A DNA stretch of 12,818 nucleotides from DATFAS01 sp035254305 (GTDB lineage: Bacteria > Bacillota > Bacilli > Aneurinibacillales > RAOX-1). The notes below the pieces were generated by a model. That model saw only the letters and a program-made list of their open reading frames with translations, was not told where the DNA came from and ran no database searches. The stretch covers positions 1 to 12,818 of the forward strand of contig DATFAS010000143.1 of NCBI GenBank assembly GCA_035254305.1, in the 5' to 3' direction. Each line of letters opens with the position of its first letter. Position 1 is the first letter of the stretch. Positions 7,034 to 12,818 of the stretch are shown here, in pieces. The position numbers and the translations under genes were made by a program.

Positions 7034-7798
7034 ATGCTTAAAGGAAAAGTGGTATTAGTCACCGGGGCCAGTCGAGGAATCGGTGCAGAAATAGCCAAAC
7101 AATTGGGTAAACAAGGTGCCATTGTCATAGTTAATTATTTACAAAATCAATGTGCTGCCAACGAAGTGGTCAAAGATATTGAACAAAATGGTGGAACAGC
7201 AGTTGCTATCCAGGCAGATGTCATCGATTCAGATCAGGTAGAACAAATGGTACACATGATCGTTGATAATTTCATGGGTATTGACGTTGTAGTTAATAAC
7301 GCTTTGCCACATTATACATTTAACCCACGAACACGAAAGCCCGCTTGGGAAATCAAGTGGCAAGATTATCAAACTCAGATCCAAGGTAATTTAGGTGGTG
7401 CTTATAACGTGACACATGCCGTATTACCCTATATGACCCAACAGCAGGAAGGACGGATCATTAATATCGTTACGAATTTAATCGATTTTCCTATCGTCCC
7501 CTATCACGACTATACGACAGCAAAATCTGCCTTACTTGGATTCAGCCGAAATATGGCTGCAGAGCTGGGCGCATTTGGAATTAAAGTAAACTGTGTTGCA
7601 CCAGGCCTTACGGCTCATACAGACTCAAGTCAGGATACACCCGAGAATGTACGGGAATCCATTATTGGGCTAACCCCACTTAAGAGGTTGACACATCCAC
7701 AAGACATTGCAGGTGCGGTACTATTCCTTGCTAGTTCTTGGTCTTCCTTTATCACGGGGCAATGTATTTATGTAGATGGCGGCTTAACGATGAAATAA
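7034..7798 (+). CDS. Short-chain dehydrogenase/reductase (SDR), FabG-like, TPP-regulated
   Basis: A 254-aa classical SDR with a Rossmann fold. The dinucleotide motif TGASRGIG (10-17), with Arg after Ser, suggests NADPH use. NNA is at 88-90, Asn119 is in the active-site helix, and the catalytic pair is Tyr160/Lys164 (YTTAK). The usual catalytic serine 13 residues before the tyrosine is Thr147, and the glycine that normally follows NNA is Leu91; both are unusual and may reflect a special substrate. The C-terminus (ITGQCIYVDGG) is standard. I chose ATG 7034 because AGAGGTG precedes it at a normal distance; the in-frame GTG at 7022 is part of that ribosome binding site. It is the last gene of the operon. 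Automated annotation would probably call it 3-oxoacyl-ACP reductase. In this context it more likely reduces the aldehyde made by the LuxC-type enzyme to an alcohol (inference). Confidence 0.88.
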   Translation: MLKGKVVLVTGASRGIGAEIAKQLGKQGAIVIVNYLQNQCAANEVVKDIEQNGGTAVAIQADVIDSDQVEQMVHMIVDNFMGIDVVVNNALPHYTFNPRTRKPAWEIKWQDYQTQIQGNLGGAYNVTHAVLPYMTQQQEGRIINIVTNLIDFPIVPYHDYTTAKSALLGFSRNMAAELGAFGIKVNCVAPGLTAHTDSSQDTPENVRESIIGLTPLKRLTHPQDIAGAVLFLASSWSSFITGQCIYVDGGLTMK

Positions 7799-7807
7799 AT
7801 TTATGGA

Positions 7808-7837
7808 CTTTCTATACATCATTTAGTCTATAGAGGG
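7808..7837 (+). repeat. Inverted repeat after the operon
   Basis: CTTTCTATA (7808-7816) can pair with TATAGAGGG (7829-7837), with two G-U pairs, around a 12-nt loop. There is no T-run, so it is not a convincing intrinsic terminator. A related string TCTATATAGAGGAGG recurs at 7896-7909, just before the next gene. It may be an RNA structure ending or protecting the operon transcript. Confidence 0.3.
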
Positions 7838-7922
7838 GACTATATAGGATATCTTCATTTACCATGAACTCTAGGATGCAATAAATGCCAATATTCTATA
7901 TAGAGGAGGCCTTAAACTATTC

Positions 7923-8177
7923 ATGGATCGTGAGCGAATTGAAGTTTCTGACGGTAATGTACGAGAGTCTTCAAGAAATCACCTTGTATGGATTGGATGG
8001 GTAGGAATCGTTGTAGGTATTCTCTCTTTTGTCTATTCCCCTTTCATTCTTGGGATTATTGCCGTTGTGCTCGGTGTAGTAAGTATCTATTTCAAATCCT
8101 CGACTTTAGGATGGATTTCTATTGTACTCGGTGCCATAGGAGTACTTGGCCGATGGTTTTTTCATGGTGGGTTTTAA
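7923..8177 (+). CDS. Small three-helix membrane protein, 84 aa, unknown function
   Basis: A charged N-terminus of about 19 residues is followed by three glycine-rich hydrophobic segments (about 20-38, 42-58 and 62-80), the middle and last sharing a GxIxxVLGxxx pattern. The layout resembles small DUF4190-like membrane proteins of Bacillales, but I do not assign a family. The strong AGAGGAGG motif is 13 nt from ATG 7923, longer than usual, and no other in-frame start fits better. The gene lies 124 nt after the TPP-controlled operon with no clear terminator between, so partial co-transcription is possible. A good terminator follows at 8231-8276. Confidence 0.7.
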   Translation: MDRERIEVSDGNVRESSRNHLVWIGWVGIVVGILSFVYSPFILGIIAVVLGVVSIYFKSSTLGWISIVLGAIGVLGRWFFHGGF

Positions 8178-8230
8178 AAGCTGCTTTTCCTCCCTGTATG
8201 ATTTTACATTTTAGATGGAACAGCAAATAT

Positions 8231-8276
8231 AAAAGGTTTAGTAAACTCGAGATGATCGATCCCTAAATCTTTTTAT
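8231..8276 (+). terminator. Intrinsic terminator after the 84-aa membrane protein gene
   Basis: AAAAGGTTTAG (8231-8241) pairs with CTAAATCTTTT (8263-8273), with one G-U pair. The loop can itself fold through TCGA (8247-8250) with TCGA (8256-8259). The 3' arm runs into a T-rich tract. Confidence 0.7.
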
Positions 8277-8362
8277 TTGGTGTGATTTTTATCATATCTA
8301 CGTTGGATATATTGGTTTAAACTTATTAAAAGCATGTCCTTATCGTAGGAAGGAGAAATCGT

Positions 8363-8464
8363 ATGATTCTAACACTAATTCTATGTGAAATCGCTACAGT
8401 AGCTGTTCTGATCATAGGAGGAATATCCGTTAGTAAATTTGAAGATGAACAAATGCCCAATTAA
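8363..8464 (+). CDS. Small single-TM membrane protein, 33 aa, unknown
   Basis: A short gene from ATG 8363 to TAA 8462-8464. Its ribosome binding site AGGAAGGAG is nearly ideal, 7 nt before the start. The peptide is one hydrophobic helix (residues 2-22, including LILCEIATVAVLIIGGI) followed by a short acidic cytoplasmic or external tail (KFEDEQMPN). This is the usual shape of a small regulatory or membrane-anchoring protein. No family is recognised. A weak promoter-like TTGGAT lies at 8303, but I see no well-spaced -10. The transcript probably ends at the terminator at 8584-8615, leaving about 120 nt of 3' untranslated RNA. Confidence 0.6.
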   Translation: MILTLILCEIATVAVLIIGGISVSKFEDEQMPN

Positions 8465-8583
8465 CCACTGAGAAAATAAACATTCCGAGTGAGCACCTCC
8501 CCTGCTTTATTGAACAGGAGCTGGTTGAAGACATGTGGAACACTTATTTTCCTAAAATTAGACAGCCATCCAGAAGTACATAG

Positions 8584-8615
8584 GATAAGATCCGACTTGG
8601 GTCTTATCTTTTTTT
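8584..8615 (+). terminator. Strong intrinsic terminator after the 33-aa gene
   Basis: GATAAGATCC (8584-8593) pairs with GGGTCTTATC (8599-8608), with one G-U pair, around a 5-nt loop and is followed by seven T residues. The 3' region between 8465 and 8583 carries an open frame without a start and a small CCTG/CAGG hairpin (8501-8504 with 8515-8518), but no gene that I can support. Confidence 0.9.
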
Positions 8616-8677
8616 ACTCCTTATTTAAGAGAAGTTGGACATTCATCACCACCTATCTTTTATTATATAACAACATA

Positions 8678-8706
8678 TTGACAATAGATCTCTGTTATAA
8701 TACAAT
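8678..8706 (+). promoter_or_regulatory. Sigma-A promoter of the 40-aa double-CxxC gene
   Basis: A perfect -35 box TTGACA (8678-8683) is followed after exactly 17 nt by TACAAT (8701-8706). A TATAAT at 8696 also occurs but is only 12 nt from the -35 box. Transcription would start about 30 nt before the ribosome binding site, giving the small gene its own constitutive-looking unit. Confidence 0.85.
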
Positions 8707-8740
8707 AAAATCATCAAAAGAAATCAGGGAGGAATATAAA

Positions 8741-8863
8741 ATGATGAACCAAAAGTATCCAAAGTATCAAAAGGAATGCCCACAATGTGGAGAACATTTT
8801 GAAGAAGAAGTAAAATCAGCTATTGCGGAATGCACGAAGTGTTTCGGAAAGCATAATGAGTAG
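8741..8863 (+). CDS. Small double-CxxC (zinc-ribbon-like) protein, 40 aa
   Basis: A 40-aa protein with two CxxC pairs, CPQC (13-16) and CTKC (31-34), separated by an acidic stretch EHFEEEVKSAIAE. The spacing fits binding of one zinc ion. It is comparable in size and style to the small YhfH-like zinc-ribbon proteins of Bacillales, but the match is not close enough to name. GGGAGG precedes ATG 8741 by 8 nt; a second ATG follows directly. It has its own near-consensus promoter (8678-8706) and terminator (8885-8926), so it is a stand-alone transcription unit of about 210 nt. A longer in-frame reading from GTG 8489 is rejected because it would cross the terminator at 8584-8615 and the promoter. 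Confidence 0.75.
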   Translation: MMNQKYPKYQKECPQCGEHFEEEVKSAIAECTKCFGKHNE

Positions 8864-8884
8864 AATTTTAAAGGTTAAAAAATG

Positions 8885-8926
8885 AAAGGACGAGTGAAGG
8901 AGATTAATCCCCTACTTGTCCTTTTT
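8885..8926 (+). terminator. Intrinsic terminator after the double-CxxC gene
   Basis: AAAGGACGAGT (8885-8895) pairs with ACTTGTCCTTT (8914-8924), including one G-U pair, and the 3' arm runs into TTTTT (8922-8926). Further partial pairing is possible inside the loop (AGG with CCC/CCT). Confidence 0.8.
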
Positions 8927-9033
8927 ATTTACTGTATTATAACAACATCAGTATCACTATTTTATGTTTTTTTAACAAGTTTACATAATGATTTTTTTGT
9001 TACCCTGAAGCAATTCTATTCAAACCAATTTTT

Positions 9034-9372
9034 TTAGCTTTCTAGTGACTCTGTATCCTTTATGGCACCAACCAGTAGAACTGTTTCCTCTTCACTTGGG
9101 TTTCGCAAGCCATGCTGTATACCAACTGGGAAGGAATAAAACATACCACGTTGCCCTATATAGACCTGGTCAGCTACTGTTGCTTCTAGTGTTCCTTCTA
9201 ATACAAAGGCAAATTCCGTTTTTTCTGGATGCTGATGAACAGGATACGTAGCGCCTGGTTGAAGCCTAACCATCTTAAGCCCTCCACCGGACAAATCAAT
9301 TAAACCTTTTCCTTCAAATCCTTTGACAGCCATTGCCTTCCAAGAAAGTTGTTGTGGATTTACTTCTCCCAT
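9034..9372 (-). CDS. Single-domain cupin protein, 112 aa
   Basis: A small beta-barrel metal-binding protein. Both cupin motifs match the consensus exactly. Motif 1 is G40, H46, H48, E53, G60 (in HQHPEKTEFAFVLEG); motif 2 is G76, P82, G84, H87, N91 (in FPVGIQHGLRN). His46, His48, Glu53 and His87 are the expected metal ligands. Small cupins include dioxygenases, isomerases and ligand sensors, and the sequence does not tell which. I chose ATG 9372 because the GGAGGGTG ribosome binding site lies about 9 nt upstream; the in-frame GTG at 9384 is part of that site. An extended -10 (TGGTATGCT, plus-strand 9409-9417) lies upstream. The gene stands alone, divergent from the MFS gene, and a regulatory or metabolic link between the two is possible but unproven. 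Confidence 0.9.
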   Translation of the reverse strand: MGEVNPQQLSWKAMAVKGFEGKGLIDLSGGGLKMVRLQPGATYPVHQHPEKTEFAFVLEGTLEATVADQVYIGQRGMFYSFPVGIQHGLRNPSEEETVLLVGAIKDTESLES

Positions 9373-9408
9373 TTCTAAATTCACCCTCCCTAACTAATTT
9401 ACACTCAT

Positions 9409-9417
9409 AGCATACCA
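9409..9417 (-). promoter_or_regulatory. Candidate extended -10 promoter of the cupin gene
   Basis: The minus strand reads TGGTATGCT, an extended -10 (TGnTATGCT), placing transcription start about 30 nt before the chosen ATG. No good -35 box is seen, which is tolerated for extended -10 promoters. Confidence 0.4.
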
Positions 9418-9471
9418 TATCCTACACTTATTCGTGTTCTAGAGTAGCCTTATACAAACAAAATAGAGGTT

Positions 9472-9500
9472 TTCATATGCTCCTTACAATGCTAACATAA
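9472..9500 (+). promoter_or_regulatory. Candidate promoter of the MFS-xerS unit
   Basis: TTTTCA and TAACAT are separated by 17 nt, each with four of six consensus bases, about 35 nt before the MFS start. It sits in the divergent region shared with the cupin gene. Confidence 0.4.
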
Positions 9501-9534
9501 GTTTACAACTATGAATTAAAAGAGGTTGAAAGAA

Positions 9535-10731
9535 ATGATTGAACAAGGGTCGAAGGAATATTGGCGAGCAACCACTGCGCTTAGTCTAGGTTCCTTTTTG
9601 GTGTTTGAACTACTTTATCTCGCCCAACCGTTGCTCCCTATCTTTCGTGAGCAATTTGGATTAAGCCCAGCTACTTCAAGTTTATCACTATCCATCGTAA
9701 CCTTTACAATCAGTCTATCTCTACTTTTTTATGGCCCTCTTTCTGATTCAATTGGTAGAAGGCCGATTATGATGATAACGATGTTTGGAGCTATGGTGAC
9801 TACCTTTCTAGTCTTGTTTGCCACTGACTATAAGACGATTGTTATATTACGTGGGGTTCAAGGGTTATTTCTAGGCGGCCTCCCCTCTTTGGCTATGGCC
9901 TATATGAGTGAGGAGTTTTCTCCTAAAGCATTAAGTCTAGCTATTGGGATCTACATAAGTGCTAATAGTGTAGGAGGAATGTCAGGGCGACTGATAAGCG
10001 GTTTTGCTGCTGATCTTTGGGGATGGAAGGCTTCCTTTCTCGTTATTGGGTTGATGAGTATCCTGTTTTTTATCCTTTTTGTATGGTTGCTACCACCCTC
10101 TACACAATTTCAAAAAACCCCTCTTCACCTTAAGGGAGCAGCGAAATCCTTATATTTGCATATAAAAAATCCAGTTTTGTTACTGGCTTTCATCATTGGG
10201 GGTTTACATTTTTTTATCTTTATTGGCTTTTTTAATTTCCTTACCTTCCGATTGAGTGATGATCCCTATCATCTTTCGCCAAGCTTTATCGGGATGCTTT
10301 TCCTTACTTATCTTGCTGGAACGATAAGCTCGACTTTATCGGGCAAACTAGCCCAAAAATGGGGGAAAACTACCTGCCTAATGGTGGGGATAGGTATTTA
10401 TGCCCTCGGGATCATGGTTAGCTTAGCACAACATCTCGTTATGATCCTTCTGGGTGTTCTTATTGTCTGTTTTGGTTTTTTCTTTTCCCATTCAGCTGCT
10501 ACAAGCTGGGTGAACGTAAAAGCAACCTTTGCTAGAGCTAGCGCATCAAGCCTTTATCTGGTTATGTATTACTTAGGCGGTAGTTTAGGTAGCTTCTATC
10601 TCGGCTTCTTCTGGCACCATTGGCATTGGGCTGGCATTGTCTTTGGTTCACTACTCATTTTATGTGTAACCACTTTTTGTACATGGAAATTAAAGAAGAC
10701 AGAGTATCCTCAAACTGTAAACTGGGGATAG
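9535..10731 (+). CDS. Major facilitator superfamily (MFS) transporter, YnfM-like
   Basis: A 398-aa inner-membrane transporter with about 12 hydrophobic segments in two halves. The loop between TM2 and TM3 carries the MFS motif GPLSDSIGRRP (67-77), and an R-G-x-Q-G segment (RGVQGLFLGG) lies in TM4, as in drug/proton antiporters. Overall it looks like the YnfM/arabinose-efflux group; the substrate is unknown. I chose ATG 9535 because AGAGG lies about 9 nt upstream; the in-frame TTG at 9526 overlaps that site. Only 25 nt separate its stop from the recombinase start, and no terminator lies between, so the two are probably co-transcribed. The divergent cupin may be functionally linked, but this is a guess from position. 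Confidence 0.88.
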   Translation: MIEQGSKEYWRATTALSLGSFLVFELLYLAQPLLPIFREQFGLSPATSSLSLSIVTFTISLSLLFYGPLSDSIGRRPIMMITMFGAMVTTFLVLFATDYKTIVILRGVQGLFLGGLPSLAMAYMSEEFSPKALSLAIGIYISANSVGGMSGRLISGFAADLWGWKASFLVIGLMSILFFILFVWLLPPSTQFQKTPLHLKGAAKSLYLHIKNPVLLLAFIIGGLHFFIFIGFFNFLTFRLSDDPYHLSPSFIGMLFLTYLAGTISSTLSGKLAQKWGKTTCLMVGIGIYALGIMVSLAQHLVMILLGVLIVCFGFFFSHSAATSWVNVKATFARASASSLYLVMYYLGGSLGSFYLGFFWHHWHWAGIVFGSLLILCVTTFCTWKLKKTEYPQTVNWG

Positions 10732-10756
10732 ACAAAACTTTAAAGAGGTATTAGTC

Positions 10757-11845
10757 ATGGTAAATGAATTCAAACAACAAATTACCGAACGATTAGAATC
10801 CAAACTACCCACTTTGCCCTGGTATGTCATGGAGTTTATCCACCATAAACAGTTGAAGATGTCGCCCGCCTCACTGCTTAATTATGTGCATGATTATATC
10901 CTGTTTTTTGATTGGCTTATTATTGAAGGCTTTTCTAAGGGAGAACGTTCTGAGGTCCCACTGAAAGTCCTAGAAACACTAAAACTTCAAGATATTGATG
11001 GTTTTCAGCGCTACCTACTCTTACAAAGAAAGAAGGCCATTGGAAAGTCCATCGCCAATGCAACGATCAATCGGAAGTTATCCTCTTTGAAAAGCTTATT
11101 TCATTACTTGTCACAAATCGCTGAGGATGACGAATACAATCCCTATCTATCACGAAATGTGATGGCCAAAGTAGAGATGACGGGTGATAAGGTGACCTCT
11201 GCAGCCAAAGCAAAGAAAATCGAAGGGAAAATATTACGTGGGGATGAAATGAACGATTTTCTTCACTTCGTAGCGGTAGATTATCCAATACATATGTCAA
11301 GCAATAAAAAATTAGTCAACTTCCATGAAAAGAACAAGGAACGGGACATTGCCATCATTAGCCTCATATTAGGTAGTGGATTGCGTGTGTCAGAAATCGT
11401 AGGACTTGATGTAGATGATATTGATCGAAGCTCCTGCACGGCACGAGTGATTCGTAAGGGGAATAAAGAGGATTCGGTACCTTTCGATAATGTTGCTCTT
11501 CAGGATCTCTTAGCTTATTTGTCCGTTCGTGAGGAACGCTTTAAGGTTGGAAAATCAGAGAAAGCTCTCTTTCTTTCCTACCCCATCGGCCCAGAGGGAA
11601 TTACAAATCGTATAACCGTTCGAGCCGTCCAGCAAATGGTGAAGAAATACGGGGTTGCCTTCGGGAAGCCTCTCCTATCGGTACATAAGCTGAGGCATTC
11701 CTTCGCGACCGAGCATTTTGAAAAAAATCAAAATCTGCCAATATTATCAGAAATTCTAGGACATGAGAGTATTGAGACAACAGGGATTTATAATCATCTT
11801 TCTGAGCAGGCTAAACGCGAGTCAGTGAATCGCTTAAATCGTTAA
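10757..11845 (+). CDS. xerS: XerS-type tyrosine recombinase
   Basis: A 362-aa site-specific DNA recombinase. All catalytic residues are visible: Arg210 (SGLRVSE), Lys234 (RKGNK), His310 and Arg313 (HKLRH), His336 (LGHES) and nucleophile Tyr345 (TTGIYNHL). Length and several segments resemble the single-protein recombinase XerS of streptococci more than XerC/XerD, which are about 300 aa: the N-terminal PWYVMEF, NATINRKLSSLKSLFHYL, NPYLSRNVM, and KNKERDIAIISLILGSGLR. In streptococci XerS alone resolves chromosome dimers. In Bacillales, where a XerC/XerD pair normally does this, the role of a XerS homologue is less clear. AAAGAGGT precedes ATG 10757 by about 7 nt. The gene follows the MFS gene by 25 nt. 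I saw no obvious dif-like site or integrated element beside it. Confidence 0.85.
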   Translation: MVNEFKQQITERLESKLPTLPWYVMEFIHHKQLKMSPASLLNYVHDYILFFDWLIIEGFSKGERSEVPLKVLETLKLQDIDGFQRYLLLQRKKAIGKSIANATINRKLSSLKSLFHYLSQIAEDDEYNPYLSRNVMAKVEMTGDKVTSAAKAKKIEGKILRGDEMNDFLHFVAVDYPIHMSSNKKLVNFHEKNKERDIAIISLILGSGLRVSEIVGLDVDDIDRSSCTARVIRKGNKEDSVPFDNVALQDLLAYLSVREERFKVGKSEKALFLSYPIGPEGITNRITVRAVQQMVKKYGVAFGKPLLSVHKLRHSFATEHFEKNQNLPILSEILGHESIETTGIYNHLSEQAKRESVNRLNR

Positions 11846-11852
11846 TCATACT

Positions 11853-11896
11853 AAAAAAAGAAAGGTTAAGTATAGGAACTTATCCTTTCTTTTTTT
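11853..11896 (+). terminator. Bidirectional intrinsic terminator between xerS and the nucleotidase gene
   Basis: AAAAAAAGAAAGG (11853-11865) and TAAGT pair with ACTTA and CCTTTCTTTTTTT, with one T-T mismatch and a 6-nt loop. The A-run and T-run on the two sides allow termination of both convergent transcripts. Confidence 0.9.
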
Positions 11897-11927
11897 GTCT
11901 CTCTATCTATTTTACTTTGCGTACCAC

Positions 11928-12503
11928 TTATGAGGAACGGATTAAATGAAATCTCTCCACTGGAATTAATAATTCCACAAGCTGCTCCCAACGGTGAACC
12001 CGAGGAAATTGCGTTAACTGTTTGTTCCATGGACCATCAAAAACAATCTTCGTCTTAACTGGAGAACTCAATAAATTATGTGGGCCATCATCGACTAATA
12101 TATCTCCTATAATAAGATCCTTACGGTGTGTAAGAATAAGATTAGGCTTTGGTAAAAAAGGGAGGTTATCTTCAATCCAGTAATATTTGTCCTGATAGGC
12201 ATAATGCTCGCCTGCCGACACAAAAACAATATCATAATAACAGGATAATTCTCGAATTCCCTCAATGGCTCCTTCTTTGGGTGGTAAATATCGAAAAAAG
12301 CCAGGCTCTTTATTAATTTCTTCGAAAATGAGATGGACAATATCAGAAGGAAGGTGGTTAGAAAGCTGCCAGTCTGTCCATTCTTCCCGGTTAAAATGGA
12401 TACCCGTCTTCTCGTAAATCCGTTTTACCCAGGTCAAGGATTGATCCACGATCACATCATCCATATCTAGTAACAAGGTTTTCTTCGGTATATTTTTTAG
12501 CAT
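11928..12503 (-). CDS. HAD-family 5'(3')-deoxyribonucleotidase (NT5C/YqfW-like)
   Basis: A 191-aa cytosolic phosphatase of the NT5C branch of the HAD superfamily, whose members remove phosphate from (deoxy)nucleoside monophosphates. Motif I is DMDDVIVD, with nucleophile Asp13 and acid/base Asp15; motif II is VFVSAG (Ser96); motif III Lys128 lies in HRKD; and motif IV is GDILVDD (Asp134, Asp138/Asp139). Length equals that of B. subtilis YqfW-type proteins (about 190 aa). GAGGAG lies about 7 nt before ATG 12503. It converges on xerS and shares its bidirectional terminator. The upstream 12504-12637 stretch holds no gene, and no promoter there is clear enough to call. Confidence 0.88.
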   Translation of the reverse strand: MLKNIPKKTLLLDMDDVIVDQSLTWVKRIYEKTGIHFNREEWTDWQLSNHLPSDIVHLIFEEINKEPGFFRYLPPKEGAIEGIRELSCYYDIVFVSAGEHYAYQDKYYWIEDNLPFLPKPNLILTHRKDLIIGDILVDDGPHNLLSSPVKTKIVFDGPWNKQLTQFPRVHRWEQLVELLIPVERFHLIRSS

Positions 12504-12619
12504 ACTTTTCTCCTCATTCCGTTGATTTGGCCCGATCCTTTCATTGGGGGGTAATAACTATCTATATGCTAACAGTGTCGCTTTAACCATTCTTTTGTAA
12601 ATTTCAAACGAAATATGTT

Positions 12620-12644
12620 AAAAAATGATAAGGAAGGTTAATCA
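12620..12644 (-). terminator. Weak intrinsic terminator of the right-edge gene
   Basis: On the minus strand TGATTAA, a short CCTTCC loop and TTATCA form a six-pair stem with one bulge, followed by a run of six T. It overlaps the stop codon of the partial gene. Confidence 0.45.
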
Positions 12645-12818
12645 CTGATTAAACTAGGTTGAAGGTTGCTAATTTCAATTTTCGCCTTTTTAAATCCACT
12701 CTCAGGATATTTCTGAGTCTGAACGAAGTAACTCCCTACTAATACACTATAGATGAGGAATAAAACAATTATAGCAAGGATAGTCGGTTTTATAAGATGA
12801 AATTTTAACCTTTGAATT
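12638..12818 (-). CDS. Partial membrane protein cut by the right edge, unknown
   Basis: The minus strand is open from the right edge to TAA (12638-12640), giving 59 residues with no internal start, so the gene begins outside the window. A short basic stretch (RLKFHLIK) is followed by a hydrophobic segment of about 20 residues (TILAIIVLFLIYSVLVGSYF) and a polar tail ending in PSLISD. It could be a small single-pass membrane protein with little missing, or the C-terminal end of a larger one. No family is recognised. The stop lies in a perfect inverted repeat, TTAATCA/TGATTAA (12638-12652). Confidence 0.55.
   Translation of the reverse strand, partial: IQRLKFHLIKPTILAIIVLFLIYSVLVGSYFVQTQKYPESGFKKAKIEISNLQPSLISD

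Noticed and set aside
3211..7798. Luminescence (lux) operon
   Set aside because: Only LuxE- and LuxC-type genes occur; luxA, luxB and luxD are absent and a TPP riboswitch controls the set.
8449..8583. Open frame in the 3' region of the 33-aa gene (ending QPSRST)
   Set aside because: It looks mildly protein-like but has no usable start except an internal ATG giving 16 aa, and no ribosome binding site.
8489..8863. A 124-aa gene starting at GTG 8489
   Set aside because: It would span a strong terminator (8584-8615) and a consensus promoter (8678-8706); only the last 40 residues, with their own ribosome binding site, look real.
12601..12614. ATTTC/GAAAT inverted repeat as a dif-like site for XerS
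   Set aside because: The arms are only 5 bp, the site is about 750 nt from xerS, and it does not match the streptococcal dif site well enough.
1..12818. CRISPR array, tRNA, rRNA or complete insertion sequence
   Set aside because: No regularly spaced repeats, tRNA-like cloverleaf, rRNA-conserved stretches, or transposase with terminal repeats were seen.

Overview
The window looks like a chromosomal segment of a low-to-moderate-GC Firmicute, most likely of the order Bacillales. The signs are strong AGGAGG-type ribosome binding sites before nearly every gene, ATG/GTG/TTG start choices, many intrinsic terminators ending in T-runs, sigma-A-like promoters, a XerS-type recombinase and a YqfW-like deoxynucleotidase. 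The genus cannot be fixed from sequence reading alone. No rRNA, tRNA, CRISPR array or complete insertion sequence was seen.

Layout: (1) 1-560 is AT-rich and holds only short, unrecognised + strand open frames, possibly remnants of a decayed region. (2) 600-2798 (-) is a PAS-PAS-GGDEF-EAL cyclic-di-GMP enzyme. (3) A divergent intergenic region follows, with a TPP (thiamine pyrophosphate) riboswitch at 3044-3133 and an intrinsic terminator. (4) The riboswitch leads a tight four-gene operon, 3211-7798 (+): NCS2-family nucleobase-type permease, LuxE-type acyl-protein synthetase, LuxC-type acyl reductase and a short-chain dehydrogenase. (5) 7799-8930 (+) has three small genes: an 84-aa three-TM protein, an unannotated 33-aa single-TM protein and a 40-aa double-CxxC protein, each followed by its own terminator. 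(6) 9034-9372 (-) is a single-domain cupin. (7) 9535-11845 (+) is an MFS transporter followed closely by a XerS-like tyrosine recombinase. (8) 11928-12503 (-) is a HAD-family 5'(3')-deoxyribonucleotidase, and the right edge cuts a further minus-strand membrane protein.

The most interesting feature is the riboswitch-operon pairing. LuxE and LuxC homologues together activate a carboxylic acid as acyl-adenylate and Cys-thioester and reduce it to an aldehyde; the SDR could then reduce the aldehyde to an alcohol. The permease is of the type that imports N-heterocycles. Control by a TPP riboswitch argues that the pathway serves thiamine supply, not fatty aldehyde or light production; no luciferase or luxD gene is present. 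The hypothesis offered is a salvage route that imports an oxidised (carboxylated) thiamine fragment, such as the 5-carboxylate of the thiamine pyrimidine or the thiazole acetic acid, and reduces it back to the usable alcohol (HMP or HET). The substrate is inference; the riboswitch, operon structure and enzyme families are directly supported by the sequence.
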